DNA of 50,635 bases, taken from the NCBI GenBank assembly GCA_902795265.1, contig CADBKM010000009.1:1-50635 (forward strand). The letters run 5' to 3'. Shown here one piece after another: positions 7,167-14,403 of this stretch. The position numbers and the translations under genes were made by a program. Origin of the DNA: an uncultured Eubacteriales bacterium (lineage in GTDB: Bacteria; Bacillota; Clostridia; Peptostreptococcales; Anaerovoracaceae). A model generated the notes under the pieces. The model saw nothing but the letters and a program-made list of their open reading frames with translations, ran no database searches and was not told the DNA's origin. The stretch's first letter is position 1. The number at the start of each line of letters is the position of its first letter.

Positions 7167-8374
7167 TACATTTCACCTCCCTGTTTCTGCAGTTTCTTGA
7201 TCTCAATGCTTTCAATGAAAGCCTGTACTCTTGTACGCATCTGGCCGGCTCCGGCGTTGATGTTGTACGGCCTGTCAACGGAGAGCACCGGGAACCCGTA
7301 GTCCTCTCTCAGCATGTGCGAGCCGAGCATCCTCTCGTATGCCCATGGGTCGCAGAACTTGACCTGCTCGTAGATGATGCCGTCAGCGTTGTACTCTTTG
7401 GCGAGGTCGTTGACGTATTTTTTACGGCCATAGACCTTTTCCATGTTCATCGTACGCGGGCACTGGCTCGCCATCGTGTAGTGGCGGCATATCTGAGTAA
7501 GAATGTCGTCTTCCGAGTCTGGGTCGATCTCGATTGGGTCTCTGCCAGGGAAGGAGCCGAAGCAGAATCTGTCAGCGCATACGTAAGTGCCGGTCTCTTC
7601 GATCAGCTTGATCATGCCGATGTCGTCGATCTCGGATCCGACTACCAGGACACGTGCGCGCCACTTCTTGCCGTCAGGCTCTCTTGTCTTGAGCTCTTCG
7701 AGAGTCTCTCTCAGCTTGTCGATGAGCAGAGCCTTCGGAGCCAGATAGGTTGCCAGGCAGATGACGTGGAACTCGTATCCGGTGATGCGCGGGTCGTCAT
7801 CTTTGCGGAAGTTTCCGATCTCGCGGATCAGTCTGCAGACCTCGTTGTGCTCCTCGACTGCCTTGAGCATCGCTTCCTCAGAAATATCGATTCCGTAGTT
7901 TTCGTGAAGCGGTTTGAGAATGTGGTTCTGGCACTGCAGTTTCAGAAGGGCGACTCCGTTCTCGGTCGACTTCATAGGGATCTCCATGAACTCGTAGAAG
8001 AACTTATCCTTGCCCTCATCCATTGTGTGCAGAAGTTCCATGTTCTCGGCGGCACGGTTCATCATCGTGCAGCCGTCGGCTGCGATCAGACAATCCGCGA
8101 AGTTAAAGCCGCCTTCGATCGCTCTCTCCAGCAGCGCCCTGCTGGTCTCGCACAGAAAACTTGTCATATAGTATGTGGCAATATCGAGCGAGCCGGAATT
8201 AGGCGCAAAAAGACGAACCGAGAACGCGTCGCCGAGGTTCATCAGCGGCTCCGGAAGATTTTCGCAGGTATAGGCCGCACAAATCTTGCCCTCACTTTTG
8301 GCTTGTTCGATCAGTTCGTTGTTTGCATTCTGCAGGAGGTTTTCGAAATACAAAAGATGTTTTAAGTCTTTCAT
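7166..8374 (-). CDS. 2-hydroxyacyl-CoA dehydratase family protein, short subunit
   Basis: 402 residues, the usual size for an HgdB/BcrB-like subunit. The C-terminal part has the family pattern IIYEQVKFCDPWAYERM followed by PVLSVDRPYN and GQMRTRVQAFIE. It presumably pairs with the downstream subunit around [4Fe-4S] clusters in the cytoplasm. I placed the start at the ATG at 8374 with GAGGAG six bases upstream; a TTG two codons earlier also keeps the frame. A terminator-like hairpin ends only ten bases before this ribosome binding site, which hints at attenuation. The specific substrate cannot be told from sequence. Confidence 0.78.
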   Translation of the reverse strand: MKDLKHLLYFENLLQNANNELIEQAKSEGKICAAYTCENLPEPLMNLGDAFSVRLFAPNSGSLDIATYYMTSFLCETSRALLERAIEGGFNFADCLIAADGCTMMNRAAENMELLHTMDEGKDKFFYEFMEIPMKSTENGVALLKLQCQNHILKPLHENYGIDISEEAMLKAVEEHNEVCRLIREIGNFRKDDDPRITGYEFHVICLATYLAPKALLIDKLRETLEELKTREPDGKKWRARVLVVGSEIDDIGMIKLIEETGTYVCADRFCFGSFPGRDPIEIDPDSEDDILTQICRHYTMASQCPRTMNMEKVYGRKKYVNDLAKEYNADGIIYEQVKFCDPWAYERMLGSHMLREDYGFPVLSVDRPYNINAGAGQMRTRVQAFIESIEIKKLQKQGGEM

Positions 8375-8395
8375 ACGCAACTCCTCATATTATTT

Positions 8396-8420
8396 AAAAA
8401 AAAATATCCCTCTCGGGGAT
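8396..8420 (-). terminator. Terminator-like hairpin in the dehydratase leader (possible attenuator)
   Basis: On the minus strand ATCCC-CGAGA-GGGAT is followed by A and nine T residues, ending ten bases before the GAGGAG site of the short dehydratase subunit. Just upstream, CGGCT and AGCCG segments can pair with each other or with the preceding hairpin. That arrangement could allow alternative structures. Confidence 0.55.
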
Positions 8421-8452
8421 CTGCCCGGCTGCATGCCCGCCAAGCCGAAGTA

Positions 8453-8473
8453 CAAAAAAACCGGCTCACCGGT
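8453..8473 (-). terminator. Terminator hairpin downstream of the aldo/keto reductase
   Basis: On the minus strand ACCGG-TGAG-CCGGT is followed by seven T residues. It probably ends the long upstream operon. Together with 8396-8420 it forms a tandem pair before the dehydratase genes. Confidence 0.65.
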
Positions 8474-8565
8474 ACCATAACACCGGATTCAGTTTCCCTC
8501 TCGATAAAATTTTAACTCTGCGCCGAAGTCGAGGCAAGAATTAATATGGACCAAATTGTTTTTTT

Positions 8566-8641
8566 GGTACAGTAGGGACGGTTCTGACTGTACCAAAAAA
8601 GTGGTACACCCGGAACCGTCCCCGGTGTACCACCATGTACC
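8566..8641. repeat. REP-like palindrome cluster A (two 29-bp units, opposite orientation)
   Basis: Units lie at 8566-8594 (GGTACAGTAGGGACGGTTCT then GACTGTACC) and 8603-8631 (inverted, with GGAACCGTCCC), followed by a partial CATGTACC. Each unit has GGTACA/TGTACC ends around an asymmetric GGGACGGTTC core. The opposed pair resembles a BIME. It sits just after the stop of the aldo/keto reductase. Confidence 0.85.
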
Positions 8642-8655
8642 AAATTTGCTTTTTG

Positions 8656-9795
8656 TTATTTGAGCATCTCCGCGAACTTTGACATCGTTCCCGGTATGTC
8701 GATCTTCTGCGGGCAGACTGCGGCGCAGGCTCCGCATCCGATGCAGGCCGAAGGGAGCTTGCTCTCATCGAAGGCCGCGAGAGCCATAGGAGCGATGAAG
8801 CCGCCTTCGCTGTAAACGTGCTCATTGTAGAGCGCGAGCAGTCTCGGGATGTCGAGCTCCTGTGGGCACTTGGTTGTGCAGTATCTGCATGCGGTGCATG
8901 GCACTGTGCCGGAGGCCTTGCCTGTGGTCTCGAAGTGAGCTGCGGTCAGAAGGGTAGCGATGTCGTCATCGCTGAGCATCCTCTTCTCGTCGAAGAACTC
9001 TACGTTCTGCTTAAGCTGCTCGAAGTTGGACATTCCCGAAAGGATCATCTTGACTCCCGGAACGGATTCGACGAATCCGAATGCCCAGTTTGCAGGAGTG
9101 TAATCAGGGTTGCTCTTTGCCAGCATCTTCTCTCCGCCGAGTGCCGACTTCGCGAGCTTTCCTCCGCGCAGCGGCTCCATTACCCAGATAGGCATTTCGA
9201 TGTTGTTGAGCTCCTCGACCTTTGCCCTCGCATTCTGGAATTCGAAGTCGAGGTAGTTGAGCTGGATCTGGCAGAACTCCATATCCCTGAAGTATTTCAT
9301 GATAAATCTGTGCATAGTCTCGATCTCGCCGTGGCACGAGAATCCGAGGTGGCGGATCTTGCCCTCAGCCTTCATTCTGCGCAGGAACTCCATGAGGCCT
9401 GTGCTGTCATCGAGGTATTTGTCGATGTTGAGCTCGCAGACGTTGTGGCAAAGGTAGAAGTCGAAGTGATCCGTCTGGCACTTCTCGAGCTGCTTCGCGA
9501 AGATCTCCTCGTGCTTTCCGAAGTTGGAAAGGTCGTAGCCAGGGAACTTGCTGGCGAGGTAGTAGCTGTCTCTGTCGTACTTCGAAAGAGCCTCGCCGAT
9601 CGCGATCTCGCTGTTGCCGCCGTGGTAACCCCATGCGGTGTCGTAATAGTTGATGCCGTTGGCCATCGCGTAATCGACCATTTCCTGAACGGCAGCCATA
9701 TCAGGCTTTGTGTCGTCGCCGTCTACGACCGGCAGTCTCATGCAGCCGAGGCCGAGGCCCGACAGTCTGATGTCCTTAAAATCGTTGTAATACAT
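8656..9795 (-). CDS. Aldo/keto reductase with C-terminal 2x[4Fe-4S] ferredoxin domain
   Basis: 379 residues. The N-terminal two thirds is an aldo/keto reductase barrel: LGLGCMRLPVV, then INYYDTAWGYHGG with the catalytic D and Y, ASKFPGYD with the K, and FYLCHN in place of the usual H-containing strand. The C-terminal ~90 residues carry two cluster motifs, CTACRYCTTKCP and CIGCGACAAVCP. Members of this clostridial family are predicted cytoplasmic redox enzymes that may pass electrons from ferredoxin; the substrate is unknown. The start has an AGGGAG site. It follows cooT by 26 bases and probably ends the operon, with REP units and a terminator downstream. Confidence 0.9.
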   Translation of the reverse strand: MYYNDFKDIRLSGLGLGCMRLPVVDGDDTKPDMAAVQEMVDYAMANGINYYDTAWGYHGGNSEIAIGEALSKYDRDSYYLASKFPGYDLSNFGKHEEIFAKQLEKCQTDHFDFYLCHNVCELNIDKYLDDSTGLMEFLRRMKAEGKIRHLGFSCHGEIETMHRFIMKYFRDMEFCQIQLNYLDFEFQNARAKVEELNNIEMPIWVMEPLRGGKLAKSALGGEKMLAKSNPDYTPANWAFGFVESVPGVKMILSGMSNFEQLKQNVEFFDEKRMLSDDDIATLLTAAHFETTGKASGTVPCTACRYCTTKCPQELDIPRLLALYNEHVYSEGGFIAPMALAAFDESKLPSACIGCGACAAVCPQKIDIPGTMSKFAEMLK

Positions 9796-9821
9796 ACTTT
9801 TCTCCCTTTTTCACGTGATAA

Positions 9822-10007
9822 TCAGCCTCGTACAATTACGTAATTATCCATTAAGTCGACCTTTTCGAGGGTACCGTCGAAAGTCGTGCGGATGCCCATG
9901 AGGTCTGTGAAGATGATCTTGCCGCCGTCGACTTTGATGTCGGCAACGTTCTTAGCCAGCAGATTGGCGTCATTTACTTCATTCTTATATACCATTGAAA
10001 GACACAT
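9822..10007 (-). CDS. CooT family nickel-binding protein
   Basis: A 61-residue protein beginning MCLSMVYKN, the hallmark N-terminus of the CooT family. The conserved Cys2 contributes to nickel binding in the characterised carbon monoxide dehydrogenase accessory protein. The rest is a short beta-rich domain ending VDLMDNYVIVRG. Length and start agree with the family, and AGGAGG lies eight bases before the ATG. No carbon monoxide dehydrogenase genes are in the window, so here it may be a general metal-handling protein. Confidence 0.8.
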   Translation of the reverse strand: MCLSMVYKNEVNDANLLAKNVADIKVDGGKIIFTDLMGIRTTFDGTLEKVDLMDNYVIVRG

Positions 10008-10025
10008 ATCCGAACCCTCCTTGTC

Positions 10026-10214
10026 TTATTTATATCTCTTTTCGATCTCTTCGCGGTCGATGCGTTCCTGCCTGTAGAAGAACTCGCGGTCGCGGTCTGA
10101 GATCTCGCGCATCACCCTGCACGGATTGCCAACGGCAACCACGTTTGCGGGGATGTCTTTAGTCACCACGCTGCCCGCGCCGATGACCGAGTTTTTGCCG
10201 ATGGCCTGACTCAC
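10026..10214 (-). pseudogene. C-terminal fragment of a sugar O-acetyltransferase (LbH type)
   Basis: Only 62 residues remain. They read as the last left-handed beta-helix coils of a maltose/galactoside acetyltransferase: [20 protein letters not shown], then [13 protein letters not shown]. The complete enzymes are about 180-210 residues and need the missing coils for the active site. The frame opens with GTG directly after the TAA of the flavodoxin-like gene, so a deletion probably fused the two neighbours at this point. It may still be translated by coupling, but acetyltransferase activity is unlikely. Confidence 0.8.
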
Positions 10215-10841
10215 TTATTTGCCGTCCGGGAAGCTTGTGAAGTTGTCGTGCTCCATCTCAGGCTTGCCGTATTTCTCTTTCGCGTCGGCGATGGCTTTGA
10301 TCATGAACGCCATGTTGCGCGCGAGGTTCCTTACAGTCTGGAGTCCCTCTGCATCCTTCTTCACATCTTCAGCCGTGAAGCCGTGCACCTGGTTCCAGTA
10401 TGTGGAAGTGGCGATCGGCATTCCGCTGATGCTGAAGTACTTGTTGAGCACATCGAAGGATGCGGTGTTTCCTCCGCGGCGGGCGCTTACGATAGCAGCG
10501 CCAACCTTCATGTGCATGTCGTACTGAGCGCTGTAGAAGAGCCTGTCGAGGAAGGAGATAAGGGTGCCGTTAGGTGAGCCGTAGTAGACCGGGCTTCCGA
10601 CGACCAGGCCGTCAGCCTTGGCGAGCTTTGCGTTGACCTCGTTGACGATATCGTTGAATACGCAGCCTCCGTGAGTCTCGCATTTTCCGCACGCGATGCA
10701 GCCTCTGATGTCTCTGCTTCCGATGTGGATCAGTTCTGTTTCGATTCCCTCTTCATTGAGGGTCTTTATCATTTCGTCGAGAGCAGTGCCTGTGCACTGG
10801 TTTGCCCTCGGGCTTCCGTTGATCACTATTACCTTTGCCAT
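10215..10841 (-). CDS. Flavodoxin-like NAD(P)H-dependent oxidoreductase
   Basis: 208 residues, a full-length NADPH-dependent FMN reductase-like fold: VIVINGSPRANQCTG is the phosphate-binding loop for FMN and GSPVYYGSPNGTLISFLDR the second FMN contact. A small cysteine cluster, CIACGKCETHGGC, follows the first half, as in iron-sulfur flavoproteins and their relatives. It probably works in cytoplasmic electron transfer. The ribosome binding site is GGGGGAAAG directly before the ATG. It starts 10 bases after the yqhQ-prmC fusion. Confidence 0.85.
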   Translation of the reverse strand: MAKVIVINGSPRANQCTGTALDEMIKTLNEEGIETELIHIGSRDIRGCIACGKCETHGGCVFNDIVNEVNAKLAKADGLVVGSPVYYGSPNGTLISFLDRLFYSAQYDMHMKVGAAIVSARRGGNTASFDVLNKYFSISGMPIATSTYWNQVHGFTAEDVKKDAEGLQTVRNLARNMAFMIKAIADAKEKYGKPEMEHDNFTSFPDGK

Positions 10842-10851
10842 CTTTCCCCCT

Positions 10852-13101
10852 TTATTTGCGTGTCGCGATTATTACGCGGTCGAGATGCGCCAGATCGCGC
10901 ACGGCCCTCACGTCGCTGTATGTCTTTGCCTTATTGAGCAGCCTCTTTACCGCAACTCCCTGATCTGCGCCTATCTCGAGCGCAAGCACGCCTTCAGGCT
11001 TCAGGTGCATGCTCGCTTCGTCGGCGATTATGCGGTAGAAGTCGAGTCCGTCCTCACCGCCGTCGAGCGCGATCCGCGGCTCGTTGTCTTTCACCTCCAC
11101 ATCGAGGGTCTCGATGACCTTGCTCTCGATGTACGGAGGGTTGCAGACGATGAGGTCGTACTGCTTGTCTTCAGGGATCGCGTTGAACATGTCGCCGAGC
11201 AGGAATATGCAGCGGCGGTTCACGCCGTTGAGCCCGGCGTTGCTCATTGCGGTCTTAAGCGCTTCTTCCGAAACGTCGGTCATCGTGACGATCGCATCAG
11301 GTACCTTTGCGGCTATCGTTATTCCGAGAGCGCCGCTGCCCGTGCACAGATCGAGCACCTCTGGGTTCTTAAGGCCTTTCTGCTCAAGTATCTCGAGCAC
11401 CTTCTCGGACAGCACTTCGGTATCGAGTCTCGGTATGAGCACCGACGGGTTGACCCTGAACGGCAGTCCCATGAACTCCTGTATGCCGACTATGTACTGG
11501 AGAGGTTTACCTTCGATCCTCGCGTAGATGCGCTTCTGGTACTCTTCAAAGTCGTCTTCGCGCATGAGCTCTTTGCCTCTTGTGATGAGTTCCGTAGAGC
11601 TGAGCCCTGTAGCGTACGACATTATGATGCGTGCTTCATTGCGTCCGTTCTCTATCATGCTGAGAGCGGCGCGGCCCCACTTAAGGGCATTCTCGTATGT
11701 GCGAATATCTTCTGTATATCTGCGGGCGAGAGTCCTTGCCTTTGCCTGCATGGCCTCTCTGTCTGCGATGGCCTTTGCAAGCGTCTCACCCTTGCCGTCC
11801 ACCGGCGCCACGATCGTGTAGCCGTCGCTGTCGAGCCCGTCAAGGAAATCCACCGCGCTGAGTATATCTTCATCTGTGGCGCCCGACTCTTCATAAACCT
11901 CGCGCGCCTCAGTCTTCTTTTCGCCCGGCGCTTCTGCAGCGCTTCCGCCGTCCGGATCGGCTGCTTCGGCCTCGGCCTCAGCCTTTCTTTCGGCTTCCAT
12001 CTTCGCCTCAGCCGCGGCCTTCCTGTTCGCCTGGGAATTGGCCTCAACATCGGCCGCCCAAGCCTCAGACTCAAGCTCCGCCTGTTTCTCCTCGGCCTTC
12101 GACCTCACGGGATTGCCGTCCTTGTCTACAAAGCCGTTGATCTCCGGAACGCCCGGGTCCACGAGGACCGCCTTCAGCGAGAGAAGGGCGACCTCGAGCT
12201 GGTCCCTCGTAGGCTCAGCCGTGGTAAGCCTCTGCAGCTGCAGGCCCGGCCAGCTGAGTATCCTTACGATCTTGCCGTCCGATCTGCCCGCCCATCTCAG
12301 CAGCTCGTAGCTGATGCCGGCGATCACCGGTATGAGGAGGACCCTCGAGAGAATCCTCAGCGCCAGATTAGGCCAGCCCAGAAAGCTGAAGAGCAGCAGG
12401 CTCACTATGAGCACGAATACCAGGAAGCTGGTCCCGCACCTCGGGTGCAGGGTGTAGAACTGCTCCGCGTTCTCAGGGCAGAGCACCCTGTCGTTTTCGA
12501 AACAGTGTATCGATTTGTGCTCGGCACCGTGGTAACGGAAGAGGGTCTTTATGTCTTCCATGTTGCGGATCGCCGCGACGTAGCCGATGAAGATCGCTAT
12601 CCTCAGCAGACCCTCGACCAGGTTGAGGAAGATCGCATTGCTGACCCATTTCGACAGATAGTTCACCGCCCATGTCGGAAGGATCACGAAGAATATGAGC
12701 GTGATCACCAGCGAGAAGAGCAGGGCGGATCCCATCAGGAAATTCCACGCGGCTTTCTCTCCGAACTTCCTGTTTACCAAGGCTTCGAGCTTGCCCGGAT
12801 CCTCGGCGTACTGCTCGGGAGCGTAGGTCTCGAGAATGTCGGCCGACTCCATCAGAGTGCCCATTCCCTTGACCAGAGAGTTCACAAACGAATAGATGCC
12901 TCTGATAAAAGGCACCTTCGAGATGCGCGACGGCTTCGGCTTGAGCTTCGTCTTCAGGTAGAGCTCGCCCGAAGGCAGGCGCATCGCAAGGGCGATCCTG
13001 TCAGGGCCCTGCATCATGACGCCTTCCATCACGGCCTGGCCTCCGATGGAGGTCGGGCACGCATCCTTTATGAAAATTTTGTTGTAGTCTATCTTACCCA
13101 T
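10852..13101 (-). CDS. YqhQ (DUF1385) - PrmC fusion protein
   Basis: One 749-residue frame joins two proteins that are normally separate. Residues 1-325 are a DUF1385/YqhQ membrane protein: GGQAVMEGVMMQGP at the N-terminus, four hydrophobic segments (about 122-142, 155-178, 225-242, 247-265) and the conserved HGAEHK at 191-196. Residues 325-465 are an Ala/Glu-rich charged linker. Residues 465-749 are PrmC, which methylates the GGQ glutamine of release factors using S-adenosylmethionine: VLIPRLDTEVL (554), the cofactor loop DLCTGSGALGI (584) and the catalytic NPPY (654-657). All key motifs are intact. The fusion would tether release-factor methylation to the membrane. An internal start inside the linker could also yield free PrmC. 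The ribosome binding site is weak. Confidence 0.9.
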   Translation of the reverse strand: MGKIDYNKIFIKDACPTSIGGQAVMEGVMMQGPDRIALAMRLPSGELYLKTKLKPKPSRISKVPFIRGIYSFVNSLVKGMGTLMESADILETYAPEQYAEDPGKLEALVNRKFGEKAAWNFLMGSALLFSLVITLIFFVILPTWAVNYLSKWVSNAIFLNLVEGLLRIAIFIGYVAAIRNMEDIKTLFRYHGAEHKSIHCFENDRVLCPENAEQFYTLHPRCGTSFLVFVLIVSLLLFSFLGWPNLALRILSRVLLIPVIAGISYELLRWAGRSDGKIVRILSWPGLQLQRLTTAEPTRDQLEVALLSLKAVLVDPGVPEINGFVDKDGNPVRSKAEEKQAELESEAWAADVEANSQANRKAAAEAKMEAERKAEAEAEAADPDGGSAAEAPGEKKTEAREVYEESGATDEDILSAVDFLDGLDSDGYTIVAPVDGKGETLAKAIADREAMQAKARTLARRYTEDIRTYENALKWGRAALSMIENGRNEARIIMSYATGLSSTELITRGKELMREDDFEEYQKRIYARIEGKPLQYIVGIQEFMGLPFRVNPSVLIPRLDTEVLSEKVLEILEQKGLKNPEVLDLCTGSGALGITIAAKVPDAIVTMTDVSEEALKTAMSNAGLNGVNRRCIFLLGDMFNAIPEDKQYDLIVCNPPYIESKVIETLDVEVKDNEPRIALDGGEDGLDFYRIIADEASMHLKPEGVLALEIGADQGVAVKRLLNKAKTYSDVRAVRDLAHLDRVIIATRK

Positions 13102-13125
13102 TTCCCAATTTAACTTGCATATGCA

Positions 13126-14376
13126 TCAGTGGAGCTTCTTCAGCATAAAGTCTACAAACGCCTTGTTGCTCTTGGTGCTCGAAAGATTGTCTATGATCTC
13201 CTCGGTCACATCCATGACGCTGCCCGAGCTCATGGCTCTGCGCAGCATGTACATGACCTGATATTCTTCCTGAGTGAGCAGGAGGTCTTCACGCCTTGTT
13301 CCCGATTTGTACAGGTCGATGGCAGGGAAGATGCGGCGCTCGGAGAGCTGCCTGTCGAGGTGGAGCTCCATATTGCCGGTGCCCTTGAACTCCTCGAAAA
13401 TGACATCGTCCATGCGCGATCCGGTCTCGACCAGCGCGGTAGCCAGAATGGTTACGCTGCCGCCTTCCTCGAGGTTCCGCGCTGTGCCGAAGAACTTCTT
13501 CGGCGGGTGCAGAGCACCCGGGTCGAGACCGCCCGAAAGCGTTCTGCCCGAAGCCGGCACCTCCATGTTGTACGCTCTCGCGAGCCTCGTGATCGAATCC
13601 AGCAGTATCATTACATCCCTGCCGCACTCCGCGAGGCGCTTCGCGCGCTCTATTACCATCTGCGCCACCTTTACGTGGTGCTTGGTCTCTTCATCAAAAG
13701 TGGAGTAGATGACCTCCGAATGCTTAAGGCTCCTCTTCATGTCGGTGACCTCTTCAGGCCTCTCGTCTACGAGCAGCACTATAAGCTCGATATCCGGGTA
13801 CTTGTCCTCAACGGCTGCCGCGATCTTCTTGAGCAGCACGGTCTTGCCCGCCTTAGGCTGGGCAACGATGAGGCCTCTCTGGCCTCTGCCGATCGGCGCC
13901 ACCAGATCCATGACCCTCGTCGAAAGATCGATGCTCGAATTCTCGAGTACGATCTTCTGATCCGGGAACACCGGAGTGAGGTTATCGAAGTGAGGCCTTC
14001 TCCTCGAGTTCACCGGGTCGAGCCCGTTGACCGCCTTCACGTACAGAAGGGCGCCGAACTTCTCGGTCCCTCTCGGCTTTCTGGCGATGCCGAGGATCTT
14101 ATCGCCGGTCCTGAGTCCGAATCTTCTGATCTGAGTAGGAGGCACGTAGATATCCTTGTTCGATGTCAGGAAGTTGTCGAATCTGAGGAATCCGAAGCCG
14201 TCGTCCGAAAGCTCGAGGATTCCCTCGACATCAAACTTGCCGTCGTCTTTTGCATCCTCTTCCTTTGCGGACGCGTCCGCAGCCTCCTGCACCTGAACCG
14301 CTTCAGCCTCCTCAGCAGCCTCTTCCGCCTTTGCAGTTTCCTCTATCTCTATACTCTTTTCCTTGATTTCTTCCAT
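13126..14376 (-). CDS. rho: Transcription termination factor Rho
   Basis: 416 residues. Residues 1-45 are an acidic Glu/Ala-rich extension. Next comes the cold-shock-like RNA-binding domain ([31 protein letters not shown]), then the hexameric RecA-type ATPase with the P-loop [21 protein letters not shown] as Walker B region and [13 protein letters not shown]. The C-terminus (GTRREDLL, then YMLRRA) is standard. Rho unwinds nascent RNA and ends transcription. The site AAGGAAAG precedes the ATG. It lies between ltaS (27-base gap) and the yqhQ-prmC fusion. Confidence 0.97.
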   Translation of the reverse strand: MEEIKEKSIEIEETAKAEEAAEEAEAVQVQEAADASAKEEDAKDDGKFDVEGILELSDDGFGFLRFDNFLTSNKDIYVPPTQIRRFGLRTGDKILGIARKPRGTEKFGALLYVKAVNGLDPVNSRRRPHFDNLTPVFPDQKIVLENSSIDLSTRVMDLVAPIGRGQRGLIVAQPKAGKTVLLKKIAAAVEDKYPDIELIVLLVDERPEEVTDMKRSLKHSEVIYSTFDEETKHHVKVAQMVIERAKRLAECGRDVMILLDSITRLARAYNMEVPASGRTLSGGLDPGALHPPKKFFGTARNLEEGGSVTILATALVETGSRMDDVIFEEFKGTGNMELHLDRQLSERRIFPAIDLYKSGTRREDLLLTQEEYQVMYMLRRAMSSGSVMDVTEEIIDNLSSTKSNKAFVDFMLKKLH

Positions 14377-14403
14377 ATTTCTTTCCTTTTTAGCCCATGC
14401 GGC

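Noticed and set aside
8400-8530. FMN, cobalamin or ZTP riboswitch in the dehydratase leader
   Set aside because: Short stretches look similar (GCCGGGCA, CCGGTGAGCCGG), but the full conserved cores are absent; two simple terminator hairpins explain most of the pairing.
9805-9820. TTTTTCACGTGATAA as a fourth parS site
   Set aside because: Only the central CACGTG and one flank agree; the palindrome is broken, unlike the three perfect sites.
10696-13113. 805-codon open frame on the plus strand opposite the yqhQ-prmC fusion
   Set aside because: It mirrors a well-supported gene on the other strand and its translation is low-complexity (His/Arg/Leu-rich) with no motif; GC-rich coding DNA often leaves the antisense frame open.
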